From Flagellimonas alvinocaridis (GTDB taxonomy: Bacteria > Bacteroidota > Bacteroidia > Flavobacteriales > Flavobacteriaceae): a DNA stretch of 64,000 bases. Below the pieces are notes generated by a model that was not told the DNA's origin, did not search any database, and worked only from the letters and a program-made list of their open reading frames with translations. Location: assembly GCF_004916895.1 (NCBI RefSeq), contig NZ_SNTZ01000002.1, positions 425,967 to 489,966 of the forward strand, written 5' to 3'. The translations under genes and the position numbers were made by a program. Below are positions 7,956-17,066 of this stretch, one piece after another (within the stretch, counting starts at the first letter, position 1; every line of letters begins with the position of its first letter).

Positions 7956-9228
7956 CTAATTCGCTTGTCTTTTTGCCGTAATCGGCTGGGTATTCAATAA
8001 ATCTGAGTAGGAGGAATGCCGGAATGGCCGCGATGACCACCCAAACAAAGAAACCATCGTATCCCAACCATTCCTGGATGTATCCGCTGAGCATGCCGGG
8101 GAGCATCATGCCCAAGGCCATAAAGCCGGTCGCAATGGCATAATGTGATGTTTTTGAAGCACCTTCGGCTACATAAATGAGAAAGACCAGAAATGCGGCA
8201 AACCCAAATCCATATCCAAACTGCTCTACCACCACGGTGCCCACTACGGCATATATGCTGGTGGTCTGGGTGATGGCCAATATGGCATAGAGGATATTGG
8301 GCAGGTTTAGGGACAATAACATGGGGAACATCCATTTTTTTAATCCATCCCTCGAGATAAGGATTCCGCCAATGATTCCGCCCAAGGACAGCATGATGAC
8401 CCCAACCGTTCCATAAATGGTACCTACCGCTTCGGTGGAATAACTGAGCCCTCCAACCTCCAATTTGTCCAAGAGAAAAGGGGAGGCCATTTTTACCAAT
8501 TGCGATTCGCCCAAACGATAGCTAAGGACAAACAAAAGGGATATTCCAATATGCTTTTTTCTAAAGAAGGATGCAAATACCTCCCAAAAACTAGTTGGCT
8601 TTTCAGAATCTTTCGTTGACGGTGCCTCGAATTTTGGAGCGGCCATAAAATTGGTCGCGGTCAAGATTAGCATCAATACCGCAGCACCAATCATGGTCAA
8701 AGACCACGCTTTGGTGTTGTCTCCATATTTGTGCTCCAAAAAGCCGGCGACAATCACCAAAAGCCCTTGTCCGGTCACCATGGCCAATCGGTAAAAGGTA
8801 CTCCGCATACCAATAAAAAAGGACTGCTTTTTCTGTGAAAGCCCGATCATGTAATAACCATCGGAGGCAATATCATTGGTGGCGGATGCAAAGGCTGCCA
8901 TCCAGAAAAAAGCCAAGGTAATAGTGAAAAACGCATTGGAAGGCAAAAAGAGGCCAATGCCCAAAAAGGCCATGGACATGATCAATTGCATGACTAAGAA
9001 CCACTTCCGCTTGGTGCCGTTCAATTCCACAAAAGGGCTCCAAAGCGGTTTTAAGACCCAAGGGAGGTAGAGCCAGCTGGTGTAGAGTCCAATTTCTGCA
9101 TTTCCAATGCCCAAGCGTTTGTACATGATAACGGAAACGGTTACCACCAATACGTACGGTATACCTTGGGTGAAATAGAGAAAGGGAACCCAGAGCCAAG
9201 CGTTTTTGTCCTTTTTTGCTACATCCAT
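7948..9228 (-). CDS. AmpG-like muropeptide permease (MFS)
   Basis: A 426-residue MFS protein with about 12 membrane helices. The N-terminal segment FTQGIPYVL followed by WLYLPWVLKPLWSP is the pattern of AmpG, the inner-membrane importer of GlcNAc-anhydroMurNAc and its peptides. The start at 9228 (MDVAKKDKNAW) was preferred over an upstream in-frame start at 9306, because the extra residues are polar and lie opposite the neighbouring gene. Its neighbours are a GHL10 lipoprotein gene upstream and the GH3 hexosaminidase gene downstream (8-bp overlap), which supports muropeptide import. Bacteroidota homologues are often larger or annotated only as MFS, so substrate is inferred from sequence plus context. 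Confidence 0.85.
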   Translation of the reverse strand: MDVAKKDKNAWLWVPFLYFTQGIPYVLVVTVSVIMYKRLGIGNAEIGLYTSWLYLPWVLKPLWSPFVELNGTKRKWFLVMQLIMSMAFLGIGLFLPSNAFFTITLAFFWMAAFASATNDIASDGYYMIGLSQKKQSFFIGMRSTFYRLAMVTGQGLLVIVAGFLEHKYGDNTKAWSLTMIGAAVLMLILTATNFMAAPKFEAPSTKDSEKPTSFWEVFASFFRKKHIGISLLFVLSYRLGESQLVKMASPFLLDKLEVGGLSYSTEAVGTIYGTVGVIMLSLGGIIGGILISRDGLKKWMFPMLLSLNLPNILYAILAITQTTSIYAVVGTVVVEQFGYGFGFAAFLVFLIYVAEGASKTSHYAIATGFMALGMMLPGMLSGYIQEWLGYDGFFVWVVIAAIPAFLLLRFIEYPADYGKKTSELDA

Positions 9229-9250
9229 TGTATTGTTTTTTCTTTGGTTT

Positions 9251-10753
9251 TTAATCCATAGGATTTTGGTCCAAGAGTTGGGCAGAGCTTTGATTGCCAT
9301 AGGCATCGCGAACCACTACCGCCATATTCTTTTTAATGTACTTCCTGTCAAACTCAATTTGAAGGCAACCTAAATCCTGACTTTCGGAAAGATACGCTGT
9401 TCCAATAAGTGTTTTTGGTTCCTTGGTCTTTGGATTCAACTCGTAGAGAAGTACATATCTCGGAATGGAATCGCTGTGCGAAACACAAACTTTTAGTTGA
9501 TTGCCATGTTTTTGTACGGATTCAACCGCGGGTATGGCAACTGTTCTTTTAATATGGTTCAGCGGACCGGGATTTTGCACCGGAAGCTTATAAAATTTTT
9601 TCTGAAGTTTTTGGGTTACCTTTTCATGTTGTCCAACTAGGGATTTGGCACTGAAAAAGATGTTCCCGTTGATATTGTTCTGTTGTCTGCTAAAGGCCAA
9701 CTGCTTGGGGATTTCGTTGTTTCGTTTCCAGGCTTTGTCTGGGTTGTTCTTTATTTTGTAGGTGCCGTTTCCAATATAAAGGTGGGTGTTTGGAGTGGTG
9801 TTGGCCCACCACGTAGTGATTTTTTTATGGGAAGCTACGGGGTAATCCATACTCCAGTAGACTTGCGGTGCCAGATAATCCAACCAGCCTTTTTCCACCC
9901 AGAGTAGGGGGTCGGCATACAAATCCTCATAGGTGGTCTGTCCTGCTTGGGTGTCAGAACCTCTGGGGTCTGTACTCTTGTTTTTCCATACACCAAAGGG
10001 ACTAATACCAAACTGTACCCATGGTTTGTTCTTTTTAATGGTGTGGTGTACATCTTTCACCAAGGAATCCACATTACTACGGCGCCAATCCTCTATATTT
10101 TGATTGGGAAGGCCATAGGTGGCAAAAGTGGCTGAATCTTTAAAAACCTCTCCTTTGACCTTGTAGGGATAGAAATAATCATCGAAATGGATGGCATCCA
10201 CTTCATATCCAGTGACCAATTCTTCAATGATTTTACTGAATTTCTGTCGAACTTCGGGCAAACCTGGGTTGTAGTAGTACTTTTTCCCATATTTTACCAT
10301 CCAGTCCGGGTGCTGATGGAAGTCATGTTGTTTGGAAAGGGAGGTAGTGTCCAAATCAATTGTGGCTCTATAAGGGTTGAGCCATGCATGGAATTCCATA
10401 CCTCTTTTGTGGGTTTCGGCTATCATCCATTGCAAAGGATCGGGAAAATCTTCAAGAGCTTTACCGTCCTTACCGGTAAGGTATCTGGACCATGGTGCCA
10501 AATCAGTCTGATACAATGCATCTCCGGCGGTCCTAACCTGTACAATGGCCGCATTGAAGTTTAGCTCTTGGTAAAAATCCAATAGCGCAATGAAGTCGCT
10601 TTTCTTTTTTTTAACATCATCTGAGGGATTTTTGGGCCAGTCGATATTAGCTACAGTGGCAATCCAGACCCCTCTAAATTCTTCTTTGGGAGCCTTGGTC
10701 ACTGCGCAAGATAAGCAGAAAACGATTGGTAGTATGTATAAAAAACGCTTCAT
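9251..10753 (-). CDS. GHL10 (DUF187) family glycosyl hydrolase-like lipoprotein, DigH-like
   Basis: A 500-residue exported protein. The N-terminus MKRFLYILPIVFCLSC is a signal peptide ending in a Bacteroidota-style lipobox. The GHL10/DUF187 domain follows from EFRGVWIATVANIDWP (about residues 25-40), with HAWLNPYRA and HFDDYFYPY (about 190-200) carrying likely catalytic acidic residues. E. coli DigH of this family cleaves denuded peptidoglycan glycan strands, which fits the operon's other genes. The start at 10753 is chosen for the signal peptide; an in-frame start 30 nt upstream would spoil it. A strong hairpin with a T-run lies between its start and susD, so its expression may be set apart from susCD. 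Confidence 0.87.
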   Translation of the reverse strand: MKRFLYILPIVFCLSCAVTKAPKEEFRGVWIATVANIDWPKNPSDDVKKKKSDFIALLDFYQELNFNAAIVQVRTAGDALYQTDLAPWSRYLTGKDGKALEDFPDPLQWMIAETHKRGMEFHAWLNPYRATIDLDTTSLSKQHDFHQHPDWMVKYGKKYYYNPGLPEVRQKFSKIIEELVTGYEVDAIHFDDYFYPYKVKGEVFKDSATFATYGLPNQNIEDWRRSNVDSLVKDVHHTIKKNKPWVQFGISPFGVWKNKSTDPRGSDTQAGQTTYEDLYADPLLWVEKGWLDYLAPQVYWSMDYPVASHKKITTWWANTTPNTHLYIGNGTYKIKNNPDKAWKRNNEIPKQLAFSRQQNNINGNIFFSAKSLVGQHEKVTQKLQKKFYKLPVQNPGPLNHIKRTVAIPAVESVQKHGNQLKVCVSHSDSIPRYVLLYELNPKTKEPKTLIGTAYLSESQDLGCLQIEFDRKYIKKNMAVVVRDAYGNQSSAQLLDQNPMD

Positions 10754-10763
10754 GGAAATAAAT

Positions 10764-10799
10764 AAAAAAGGCCTACTATGCACTAAATGTAGGCCTTTT
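10764..10799 (-). terminator. Intercistronic hairpin with T-run between susD and the GHL10 gene
   Basis: Arms AAAAGGCCTAC (10766-10776) and GTAGGCCTTTT (10789-10799) pair perfectly over 11 bp with a 12-nt loop. On the minus strand the hairpin is followed by TTTTTTATTT. It sits 46 nt after the susD stop and ends about 11 nt before the next start, so it should end or thin transcription after susCD. Confidence 0.8.
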
Positions 10800-10845
10800 C
10801 ACTTGGATTAAATTAAAACAACTAACAACTCAAATAATTATATTA

Positions 10846-12183
10846 TCAAATTGATGGATCTGCTGGAGTGCTGGTATTGTTGTCCCTTTCCGTATTCGGA
10901 TAAGGATAAAAATTCCGATTACGCTCTTCATCAAAATTTTGAACACTTGGTGTTGGTTGAGGCCTACCAAACCTTCTGCTATCTTCCAAGCTTGATCCAG
11001 TCAGGAATAACTCAGCACGGCGGTTTTTGTATACTTCGTCCAAAAGGGCATCTACTGAAGTGTCCCCGGCATAAGCTGGTACATTGGCATTTACCCCAAA
11101 TATATCATCTGTATCGGTCAAGACCTCGTTCAATGCTGCAATGGCCGCTCCAGTATCAGGTGTTGCCTTTCTTAGGTTGGCTTCAGCAATAATCAAGTTC
11201 ATCTCGTCTGGAAGGTAAACCGGGATGGATTCAGTGTCGCCATCAAAGAAGCCTGCCAAATCCTCAATGGGCAATTGGTTTTGGTTTAGTTCATCCAATG
11301 GGATTAGATAGAAATCGAACCGACCGTCATTAACATCGAATGTAAAGGAATCTGGCAAACCAAAATTGTCCCTAGGCTTAAAGTTTGGGGCACTGTTCTG
11401 GTATACCCTGCTCCAGATTGGATTCAGGTTTTGCGAATCATATGTGAATACTGAACCTGAAGTCTGATCAACAGCTGAAGCGGCACTGATGGCAGCTTCA
11501 TAATTACCTGCATATAGGTTGAACCTTGCCAACATGGCATCAATGGTATTGGTCAAATCGATATCACCGCGTAGGATCTCCGATTGGAATTCTCCTGAAA
11601 TTGGGTTGGCTGAAATAGCTGCTTTGGCCTCGTTCAATAGGTTTATGGCCGCATTGAAACCTTCAATCCGAGATACAAAAGGCGGATTATCCTCCGAAGT
11701 GGCCACAATTACTTGTTCATAGCTTTGGGCCAAAGCTCCTATGCTCATGGCTTGATAGAGTTTGGCATAGGCAACCAAACCACTTTGGGTTCCGGGGTCA
11801 ATATCTATGGCACTTGCATTTTCGGCTATATCTTCCGCAATACCAACAACCCGTAACATGGTGGACCAAAGTCCGACGACATTGGAGTTGGAGTTGGGGA
11901 TATCGCCCCCATCTTCCAATTCAATCATGTTTTGGAAAGTGGTGGTAATGCCACCTTCCCTAGCCGTAATGGCAGGGGTTTCAACAATCCACCGTAAACC
12001 AGTGGTGGAATAGAGTTGCTGCATCCCAATAGTTGCCGCCAAGATACCTTCCCTGGAAGAGAATACTTGGTCGTCCGTCGCGGCATTGGGATTGTCAAAA
12101 TCGGTTTCGCACGATGTGATTGCCACTACCGAGGTAAGCAATAACATCAGCTTTAGTTTTGTATATCTGTATATTTTCATCAT
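10846..12183 (-). CDS. SusD/RagB family outer-membrane lipoprotein
   Basis: A 445-residue SusD-like protein, the surface lipoprotein that caps a SusC channel and binds the ligand. The signal peptide ends in AITSC (Cys about residue 25), followed by the acidic stretch ETDFDNPNA typical of SusD export. TPR-like helices follow, and the C-terminal RRAELFLTGSSLEDSRRFGRP segment is a strong RagB/SusD mark. The start at 12183 is the first of two adjacent ATG codons. It lies 16 nt after susC in the same direction. The linked genes suggest that its ligand is a cell-wall glycan or muropeptide, which sequence alone cannot prove. Confidence 0.93.
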   Translation of the reverse strand: MMKIYRYTKLKLMLLLTSVVAITSCETDFDNPNAATDDQVFSSREGILAATIGMQQLYSTTGLRWIVETPAITAREGGITTTFQNMIELEDGGDIPNSNSNVVGLWSTMLRVVGIAEDIAENASAIDIDPGTQSGLVAYAKLYQAMSIGALAQSYEQVIVATSEDNPPFVSRIEGFNAAINLLNEAKAAISANPISGEFQSEILRGDIDLTNTIDAMLARFNLYAGNYEAAISAASAVDQTSGSVFTYDSQNLNPIWSRVYQNSAPNFKPRDNFGLPDSFTFDVNDGRFDFYLIPLDELNQNQLPIEDLAGFFDGDTESIPVYLPDEMNLIIAEANLRKATPDTGAAIAALNEVLTDTDDIFGVNANVPAYAGDTSVDALLDEVYKNRRAELFLTGSSLEDSRRFGRPQPTPSVQNFDEERNRNFYPYPNTERDNNTSTPADPSI

Positions 12184-12199
12184 CAATTTTTTTATTGGA

Positions 12200-15175
12200 T
12201 TAGAAACTAACGTTAAAGCCTAGTTGATAGGTTCTTGGAATCGGTACTGTAGCAAAGTCAAATCCACGTACCCCGTTGCTCTGTCCGGCGGCACTGACTT
12301 CTGGGTCCCAACCAGAGTAGTCGTCCCAAGAAATTAGGTTTCTACCTACCAAGCTGATCTTCACATTGTCTATATACTCCCATTTAGGCTTAAAATCATA
12401 GCTTAAGGCTACTTCACGAAGTTTTACAAAAGAACCATCCTCTACGAATTCCTCGAAGATGTTGGCCTGCGCACTTCCGTATCCTTTGGGTAGATTACCC
12501 AAAAGTTCTTGACCTACTTGGGCGCCGCCACCAAAGATGACGTTATCCAATAATCTTCGGTTCCAGTTAAATACATCGTATCCCTGTACGGCATCAAACT
12601 GAACGCGAAGACCAAAGTTTTTATAGGAGAATTCGTTGATCAAAGAACCGAACCAATCTGGGTTGGGATCTCCCAATACTTTAGAAGACTCTCCATCCTC
12701 TGTGGTGCCCCTAAATGGGTATCCATCTGCATCCAGGGCAATGGAGCCATCCTCGTTTCTAGCATAAAACTGTCTGTAGAAAACCCCTAGAGGTTCTCCT
12801 TCTATGACGTAGTTGGTAGAGAAACTTCCTGCCAAGGCCAATCTTCCACCTCCGGCAACGTTGGTAACTTCGTTTTTGTTCTTGGAGAATGTGGCTGTAA
12901 CATCCCAGTTAAAATCTTGGCTTTTAATTGGAACTCCTCTCAACAATATCTCAACACCTGTATTCTCTAAATTACCTACATTCTCGAATCGGGAGCCAAA
13001 CCCACTTGAAGGAGCAAGGACCCTTGGCAATAGAAGGTCGGTTACTTTTTGTTTATAGTAAGAGAATTCGATACCCAATCTGCTGTTCAATAGTCCAGCA
13101 TCAAAACCAATTTCAATCTCATCTTGACGCTCTGGCTTAAGGTTTTCGTTACCTTGGGCGGTAGAAGGAATCAAGCTTACCGATCCGGTCAAGGCATCAG
13201 GGTTGTAAACTGAAAATCTGTCAAATGCGCCCAAAGCGGTCAAGTTACCAGCCTGCCCCCAAGAAGCTCTTAGTTTGAACAGGTTGAAGGCTCCACCAAA
13301 GGTGTTTTTCCAAAAGTCTTCATCAGAAACCACATAAGACCCACTGGCTTTGAAGTACAACTGATTTCTTTCATCCTCCCCAAATGTTGAGGCACCATCC
13401 ATACGCACAGCTCCATTGACGTAAATTTTGTCATTAAAGGAGAACGATTGTTGGAAAAAAGCACCCCAATAGGATATTTGGGAACGGCTTTCACCTTGTT
13501 CCAAAATACTACCTCCGGTGGCCGTTACCACTACAGGTGGAAGTCCTGTGGCATTGATGCCAACCCTGTCACGTTCTTCATATTGCCAGGAACCACCAAG
13601 GGTAGAGGTGGATGCGATGGCATCGGTGATATCTGCCTTATAGGTAAGGTTCAAATCAGAGTTGTACTGAAAGCTGTTCAAATCCGACCGTCTGGCATAT
13701 CCATCGGCATTAGGGGATGTATTGTTGATAGGGATGTATGCTGTGGCGGATTGGTTGTAATAATCCATACCCAAGGTGTACTTGGCACTCAGATTATCCG
13801 TAAAGTTGGCATCCAAAGCAACGCTCGTGATGAAACGGTTGGTCTTCTGTCCGAAATCGAATCGGGCAACAGCTTCTGCCGGGTTGGTTCTTGGAACCAA
13901 TAGTGAGGTTACCGGATAGACTCCTGATTCATCTGGAGCCGGGTTTACAGAGTTGTCACTGAAAACAAATCCAGTAATGGCGCCGTAGGCATTGTTGATA
14001 CCCCCGTTGGGCACATCTTTGCTGACGCTTCGCACATAATTGAAACCACCAGTGATTTTTAGCCAATCAAAAGCTTGTTGGGTAAGGTTGGCCTTGAACC
14101 CATATCGCTTGAAGTTGGTGTTTTTTACGATTCCATCATTGCTCAAATGGGAAGCGGATAGGTAATAAGAGGTTTTTTCGGTACCTCCCGTCATGGAAAG
14201 GTAGTTTTCCACACCAAAACCAGACTCAAAGATTTCATCCTGTAGGTTGTATCGGTCAACGGCAACGGTGTTCAGGTCGGAACGATCGGTTGGAACGGTC
14301 CAAGCCAATGGTACTTTGTTGTAATCGACTTCCTTGCGGAGTTCATTGATACGTGTATTGGTCATAAAGGAAAATTTGGGCTCTCCACTTTTTCCTTGTT
14401 TGGTAAAGATTTGTACCACCCCGTTACTTGCCCGTGAGCCATAAATGGCAGCAGCAGCGGCCCCTTTGATGATCTCTATCTTCTCAATATCGTTGGGGTT
14501 GATGTCCGCCAAACGGTTTTGGGTGTTTCCACCTAAATCCACTAGTTCGTTGCTAGAGTTACTGATGATGATACCGTCCACTATATAAAGCGGGTCCGAA
14601 TTACCGGAAATGGTACTGGGGCCCCGTAAACGGATGCTGATACCCCCTGCAGGGTCACCAGAGTTCTGCTGAACCAAGGCGCCAGTGATCTTACCTGCGA
14701 TGGCTTGGTCAATTTGTGTGGCGCCATTGTCTACCAAATCTTCTGACTTGACCGAAGAAATGGCATTTCCCAGCGCTCTTTTGTTGGCTCCTGAACCCGT
14801 ACCGGTAACAACCACCTCGTCCAAGCTCAACAAATCTTCAGAAAGAACGGCATCAGTGGTAATGGTGAGATTTCCACTGGCATCAATAACTATCTTTTGG
14901 GAAGAGAAACCCAATGAGCTAAAGGATAGGTTGTATGATCCAGATTGTAATGACGCTGTAAAGCTATAGTTTCCATCAAAATCGGTAACAGTACCAAATG
15001 ATGTGTTTTCAATAAATACCGAAGCGCCTACCACTGGAAGTCCAGTGCCGCTTTCAGTTACGGTTCCCGTTAAAGTGTACTGACTTTGTCCAAACGCGCT
15101 CAACGTTGTGGCAAGTATGGCCAGCAGTACCAATCGGAACCTCATTTTTCCTAAAAAAGCATGAAGTTTTCCCAT
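12200..15175 (-). CDS. SusC/RagA family TonB-dependent outer-membrane transporter
   Basis: A 991-residue SusC-type receptor. A signal peptide (about residues 1-29, ending AFGQS) is followed by a carboxypeptidase-regulatory-like beta domain (YTLTGTVTESGTGLPVVGASV). Next come the TonB-box region SLDEVVVTGTG and the plug with IRLRGPSTISGNSDPLYIVDG (about 180-200) and IEIIKGAAAAAIYGSRASNG, the classic SusC signature. A 22-strand barrel ends in an aromatic residue (GFNVSF). With the SusD partner it forms the importing pedal-bin complex. It is the promoter-proximal gene of the minus-strand operon. An internal start MRFRLVLL ten residues in is equally possible and would give a cleaner signal peptide. 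Confidence 0.95.
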   Translation of the reverse strand: MGKLHAFLGKMRFRLVLLAILATTLSAFGQSQYTLTGTVTESGTGLPVVGASVFIENTSFGTVTDFDGNYSFTASLQSGSYNLSFSSLGFSSQKIVIDASGNLTITTDAVLSEDLLSLDEVVVTGTGSGANKRALGNAISSVKSEDLVDNGATQIDQAIAGKITGALVQQNSGDPAGGISIRLRGPSTISGNSDPLYIVDGIIISNSSNELVDLGGNTQNRLADINPNDIEKIEIIKGAAAAAIYGSRASNGVVQIFTKQGKSGEPKFSFMTNTRINELRKEVDYNKVPLAWTVPTDRSDLNTVAVDRYNLQDEIFESGFGVENYLSMTGGTEKTSYYLSASHLSNDGIVKNTNFKRYGFKANLTQQAFDWLKITGGFNYVRSVSKDVPNGGINNAYGAITGFVFSDNSVNPAPDESGVYPVTSLLVPRTNPAEAVARFDFGQKTNRFITSVALDANFTDNLSAKYTLGMDYYNQSATAYIPINNTSPNADGYARRSDLNSFQYNSDLNLTYKADITDAIASTSTLGGSWQYEERDRVGINATGLPPVVVTATGGSILEQGESRSQISYWGAFFQQSFSFNDKIYVNGAVRMDGASTFGEDERNQLYFKASGSYVVSDEDFWKNTFGGAFNLFKLRASWGQAGNLTALGAFDRFSVYNPDALTGSVSLIPSTAQGNENLKPERQDEIEIGFDAGLLNSRLGIEFSYYKQKVTDLLLPRVLAPSSGFGSRFENVGNLENTGVEILLRGVPIKSQDFNWDVTATFSKNKNEVTNVAGGGRLALAGSFSTNYVIEGEPLGVFYRQFYARNEDGSIALDADGYPFRGTTEDGESSKVLGDPNPDWFGSLINEFSYKNFGLRVQFDAVQGYDVFNWNRRLLDNVIFGGGAQVGQELLGNLPKGYGSAQANIFEEFVEDGSFVKLREVALSYDFKPKWEYIDNVKISLVGRNLISWDDYSGWDPEVSAAGQSNGVRGFDFATVPIPRTYQLGFNVSF

Positions 15176-15355
15176 AAATCTGAGTAGTTTTAATTAAGAG
15201 TTAATAGCAATAATTTAGTTAGTTCAAGGCCTAGGGCCAAAGGGTTCATAGGCTTGTTCAGTGAATCTTCGAAACCTTATATAGACTTTAAAATTGAATG
15301 GATAAACCATGAAAAGAGCCTATAAAAATGTTGCAAAAATTCGAAAACCTATTGT

Positions 15356-15363
15356 CAAATATA
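15356..15363 (-). promoter_or_regulatory. Candidate -7 box for the susCD operon
   Basis: TATATTTG on the minus strand fits TAnnTTTG. A clear TTG -33 element at the right spacing is lacking, so this is a one-box call. It overlaps the GCAA/TTGC-rich stretch. Confidence 0.45.
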
Positions 15364-15426
15364 TGCAAAAACAGCAAAACATTGCATATAAAAGCGATTT
15401 TAATTGAAATAATCCAAATATCTGCC

Positions 15427-15434
15427 TATTTTTG
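15427..15434 (+). promoter_or_regulatory. Candidate -7 box for the DeoR regulator-murQ pair
   Basis: TATTTTTG at 15427-15434 fits TAnnTTTG and is 56 nt ahead of the ATG at 15491. A TAACTTTA stretch nearer the gene is a weaker alternative. Confidence 0.4.
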
Positions 15435-15490
15435 CATTATATTGCTGTAATAAGCAATCTTTTTAAGATTTATTTAACTTTACCCGATAT

Positions 15491-16240
15491 ATGTTAAAGG
15501 AAGAACGGCATCGATTCATTTTAAATGAAGTGGGCATCCACAATCGGGTATTGCTGACCGATATTGCCAGTTTATTGGATGTGTCGGTAGATACTATACG
15601 AAGGGATATAAAGGAGCTCCATAATTCGAAATTATTGAAGAAGGTGCATGGTGGTGCCATTTCGTTGGGATTCAATAATTATAACCCAATAGGTAAGACC
15701 GTATATTCCCTTGAAGAAAAATCCCGAATAGCTGAAAAAGGCATATCATTGATTAAAGAGGGACAGGTAATTTTGTTGAGTGGGGGTACCACCAACCTTG
15801 AATTGGCCAAGCGCTTACCTTCAAAATTTAAGTTGACCTGTTTTACACCCAGCTTGCCCATTGCCGTACAATTGTTGACAAAGAGCAATATTGAGGTTAT
15901 TTTTATAGGGGGAAGACTATCCAAGGATTCCCAGATTGCTATTGGTGGGAGCGCCATTAACATGCTTTCGGAAATAAAGGTGGACATCTGTTTTTTGGGA
16001 ACCAATTCCATTCACCCCGTTGAGGGGCTTACAGAATTCGATTGGGAGATCGTGCAAATGAAGAAGGCTATGATACACAGTTCCAGAAAGGTGGTGTCTC
16101 CATGCATTTCTGAAAAAATAGGTTCCTTACAGCGTTTTAAAATATGCGGTGTAGAAGAGATAGACGTGTTAATCACCGAACTGGAGCCCTGGGATGTTAA
16201 ACTCGATGCATTTAAGAATATGAACATACAATTACTGTAA
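15491..16240 (+). CDS. DeoR/GlpR family transcriptional regulator
   Basis: A 249-residue DeoR-type regulator. The N-terminal winged helix-turn-helix covers about residues 1-55, with LLTDIASLLDVSVDTIRRDIKELH as its recognition segment. The C-terminal DeoRC sugar-phosphate sensor domain starts at about residue 75 and includes ILLSGGTTNLELAKRL (a phosphosugar-binding loop) and FIGGRLSKDSQIAIGGSA. The family usually represses sugar genes until a phosphosugar binds. The gene is divergent from susCD and 4 nt upstream of murQ, so MurNAc-6-P or GlcNAc-6-P is a likely effector. This contrasts with the RpiR-type MurR that controls murQ in enterobacteria. Confidence 0.92.
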   Translation: MLKEERHRFILNEVGIHNRVLLTDIASLLDVSVDTIRRDIKELHNSKLLKKVHGGAISLGFNNYNPIGKTVYSLEEKSRIAEKGISLIKEGQVILLSGGTTNLELAKRLPSKFKLTCFTPSLPIAVQLLTKSNIEVIFIGGRLSKDSQIAIGGSAINMLSEIKVDICFLGTNSIHPVEGLTEFDWEIVQMKKAMIHSSRKVVSPCISEKIGSLQRFKICGVEEIDVLITELEPWDVKLDAFKNMNIQLL

Positions 16241-16244
16241 CCAA

Positions 16245-17057
16245 GTGAAAAAACACATCAAAATCACGGAAGAACCGTCACTTTATGACCAATTGGACCA
16301 AATGGACGCCTTGGATATTGTGACAAACATTAACAATGAAGATAAGAAAGTAGCCCATGCCGTAGAGGCGGTTTTGCCTAAAGTGGCAGAATTGGTAGAT
16401 GAGATTGCCCCCCGTTTTAAGAAAGGTGGACGCTTGTTCTATATTGGTGCAGGTACCAGCGGACGTTTGGGCATTTTAGATGCTTCTGAAATTCCCCCAA
16501 CCTTTGGAATGCCCCACGAAAGAGTAATTGGATTGATAGCTGGTGGAGATATTGCAATTCGCAAGTCAGTGGAGTTTGCCGAGGATGATACAGAGCAAGC
16601 CTGGAAAGATTTGATGGAACACAACATCAATACCAACGATGTCCTTGTGGGCATTGCAGCATCGGGGACCACACCTTATGTGTTGGGCGGTATTGCCGAT
16701 GCAAGGAAGAACGGAATTCTTACTGCTGGAATCACCAATAACCCAGGGTCTCCTCTAGCTACCGATAGTGATATCGCCATTGAGATTAATGTAGGTCCAG
16801 AGTTTTTGACCGGAAGTACCCGTATGAAGAGTGGAACCAGCCAAAAATTGGTGCTCAATATGATTTCCACAGCGGTTATGATCCGTGTAGGTCGGGTTAA
16901 GGGAAATAAAATGGTGAACATGCAGCTGAGCAATATCAAATTGGTAGACCGTGGTACCCGTTATGTTATGGAGGAACTGGGTCTGGAATATGATGAAGCT
17001 GAAAAAGCCCTAAAGAAATACGGTTCCGTCAAGGCTGCCATTGATGCCCTCAAATAG
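16245..17057 (+). CDS. murQ: N-acetylmuramic acid 6-phosphate etherase
   Basis: The 270-residue protein is MurQ, which cleaves the lactyl ether of MurNAc-6-phosphate to give GlcNAc-6-phosphate and lactate. The SIS-domain loop FYIGAGTSGRLGILDASE (residues 65-82) holds Glu82, and SVEFAED (108-114) holds Glu113. These correspond to catalytic Glu83 and Glu114 of E. coli MurQ. TGSTRMKSGTSQK near residue 191 is the second signature. The start is GTG at 16245, 4 nt after the regulator stop. It is about 30 residues shorter than E. coli MurQ, lacking much of the C-terminal helical extension. Together with AnmK it completes the MurNAc salvage route. Confidence 0.95.
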   Translation: MKKHIKITEEPSLYDQLDQMDALDIVTNINNEDKKVAHAVEAVLPKVAELVDEIAPRFKKGGRLFYIGAGTSGRLGILDASEIPPTFGMPHERVIGLIAGGDIAIRKSVEFAEDDTEQAWKDLMEHNINTNDVLVGIAASGTTPYVLGGIADARKNGILTAGITNNPGSPLATDSDIAIEINVGPEFLTGSTRMKSGTSQKLVLNMISTAVMIRVGRVKGNKMVNMQLSNIKLVDRGTRYVMEELGLEYDEAEKALKKYGSVKAAIDALK

Positions 17058-17066
17058 GCATTTCAA

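Larger units (their letters stand above)
15176..15490. promoter_or_regulatory. Divergent control region between susC and the DeoR-type regulator
   Basis: This 315-bp gap holds both promoters and, at about 15331-15460, a dense run of TTGC/GCAA half-sites. It includes an inverted repeat ATATGC (15361-15366) / GCATAT (15384-15389) spaced 17 nt apart. The half-sites surround the two -7 boxes and are plausible operators for the DeoR-family regulator encoded at the right edge. The susC side has a roughly 180-nt untranslated leader in which I see no riboswitch. Confidence 0.55.
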
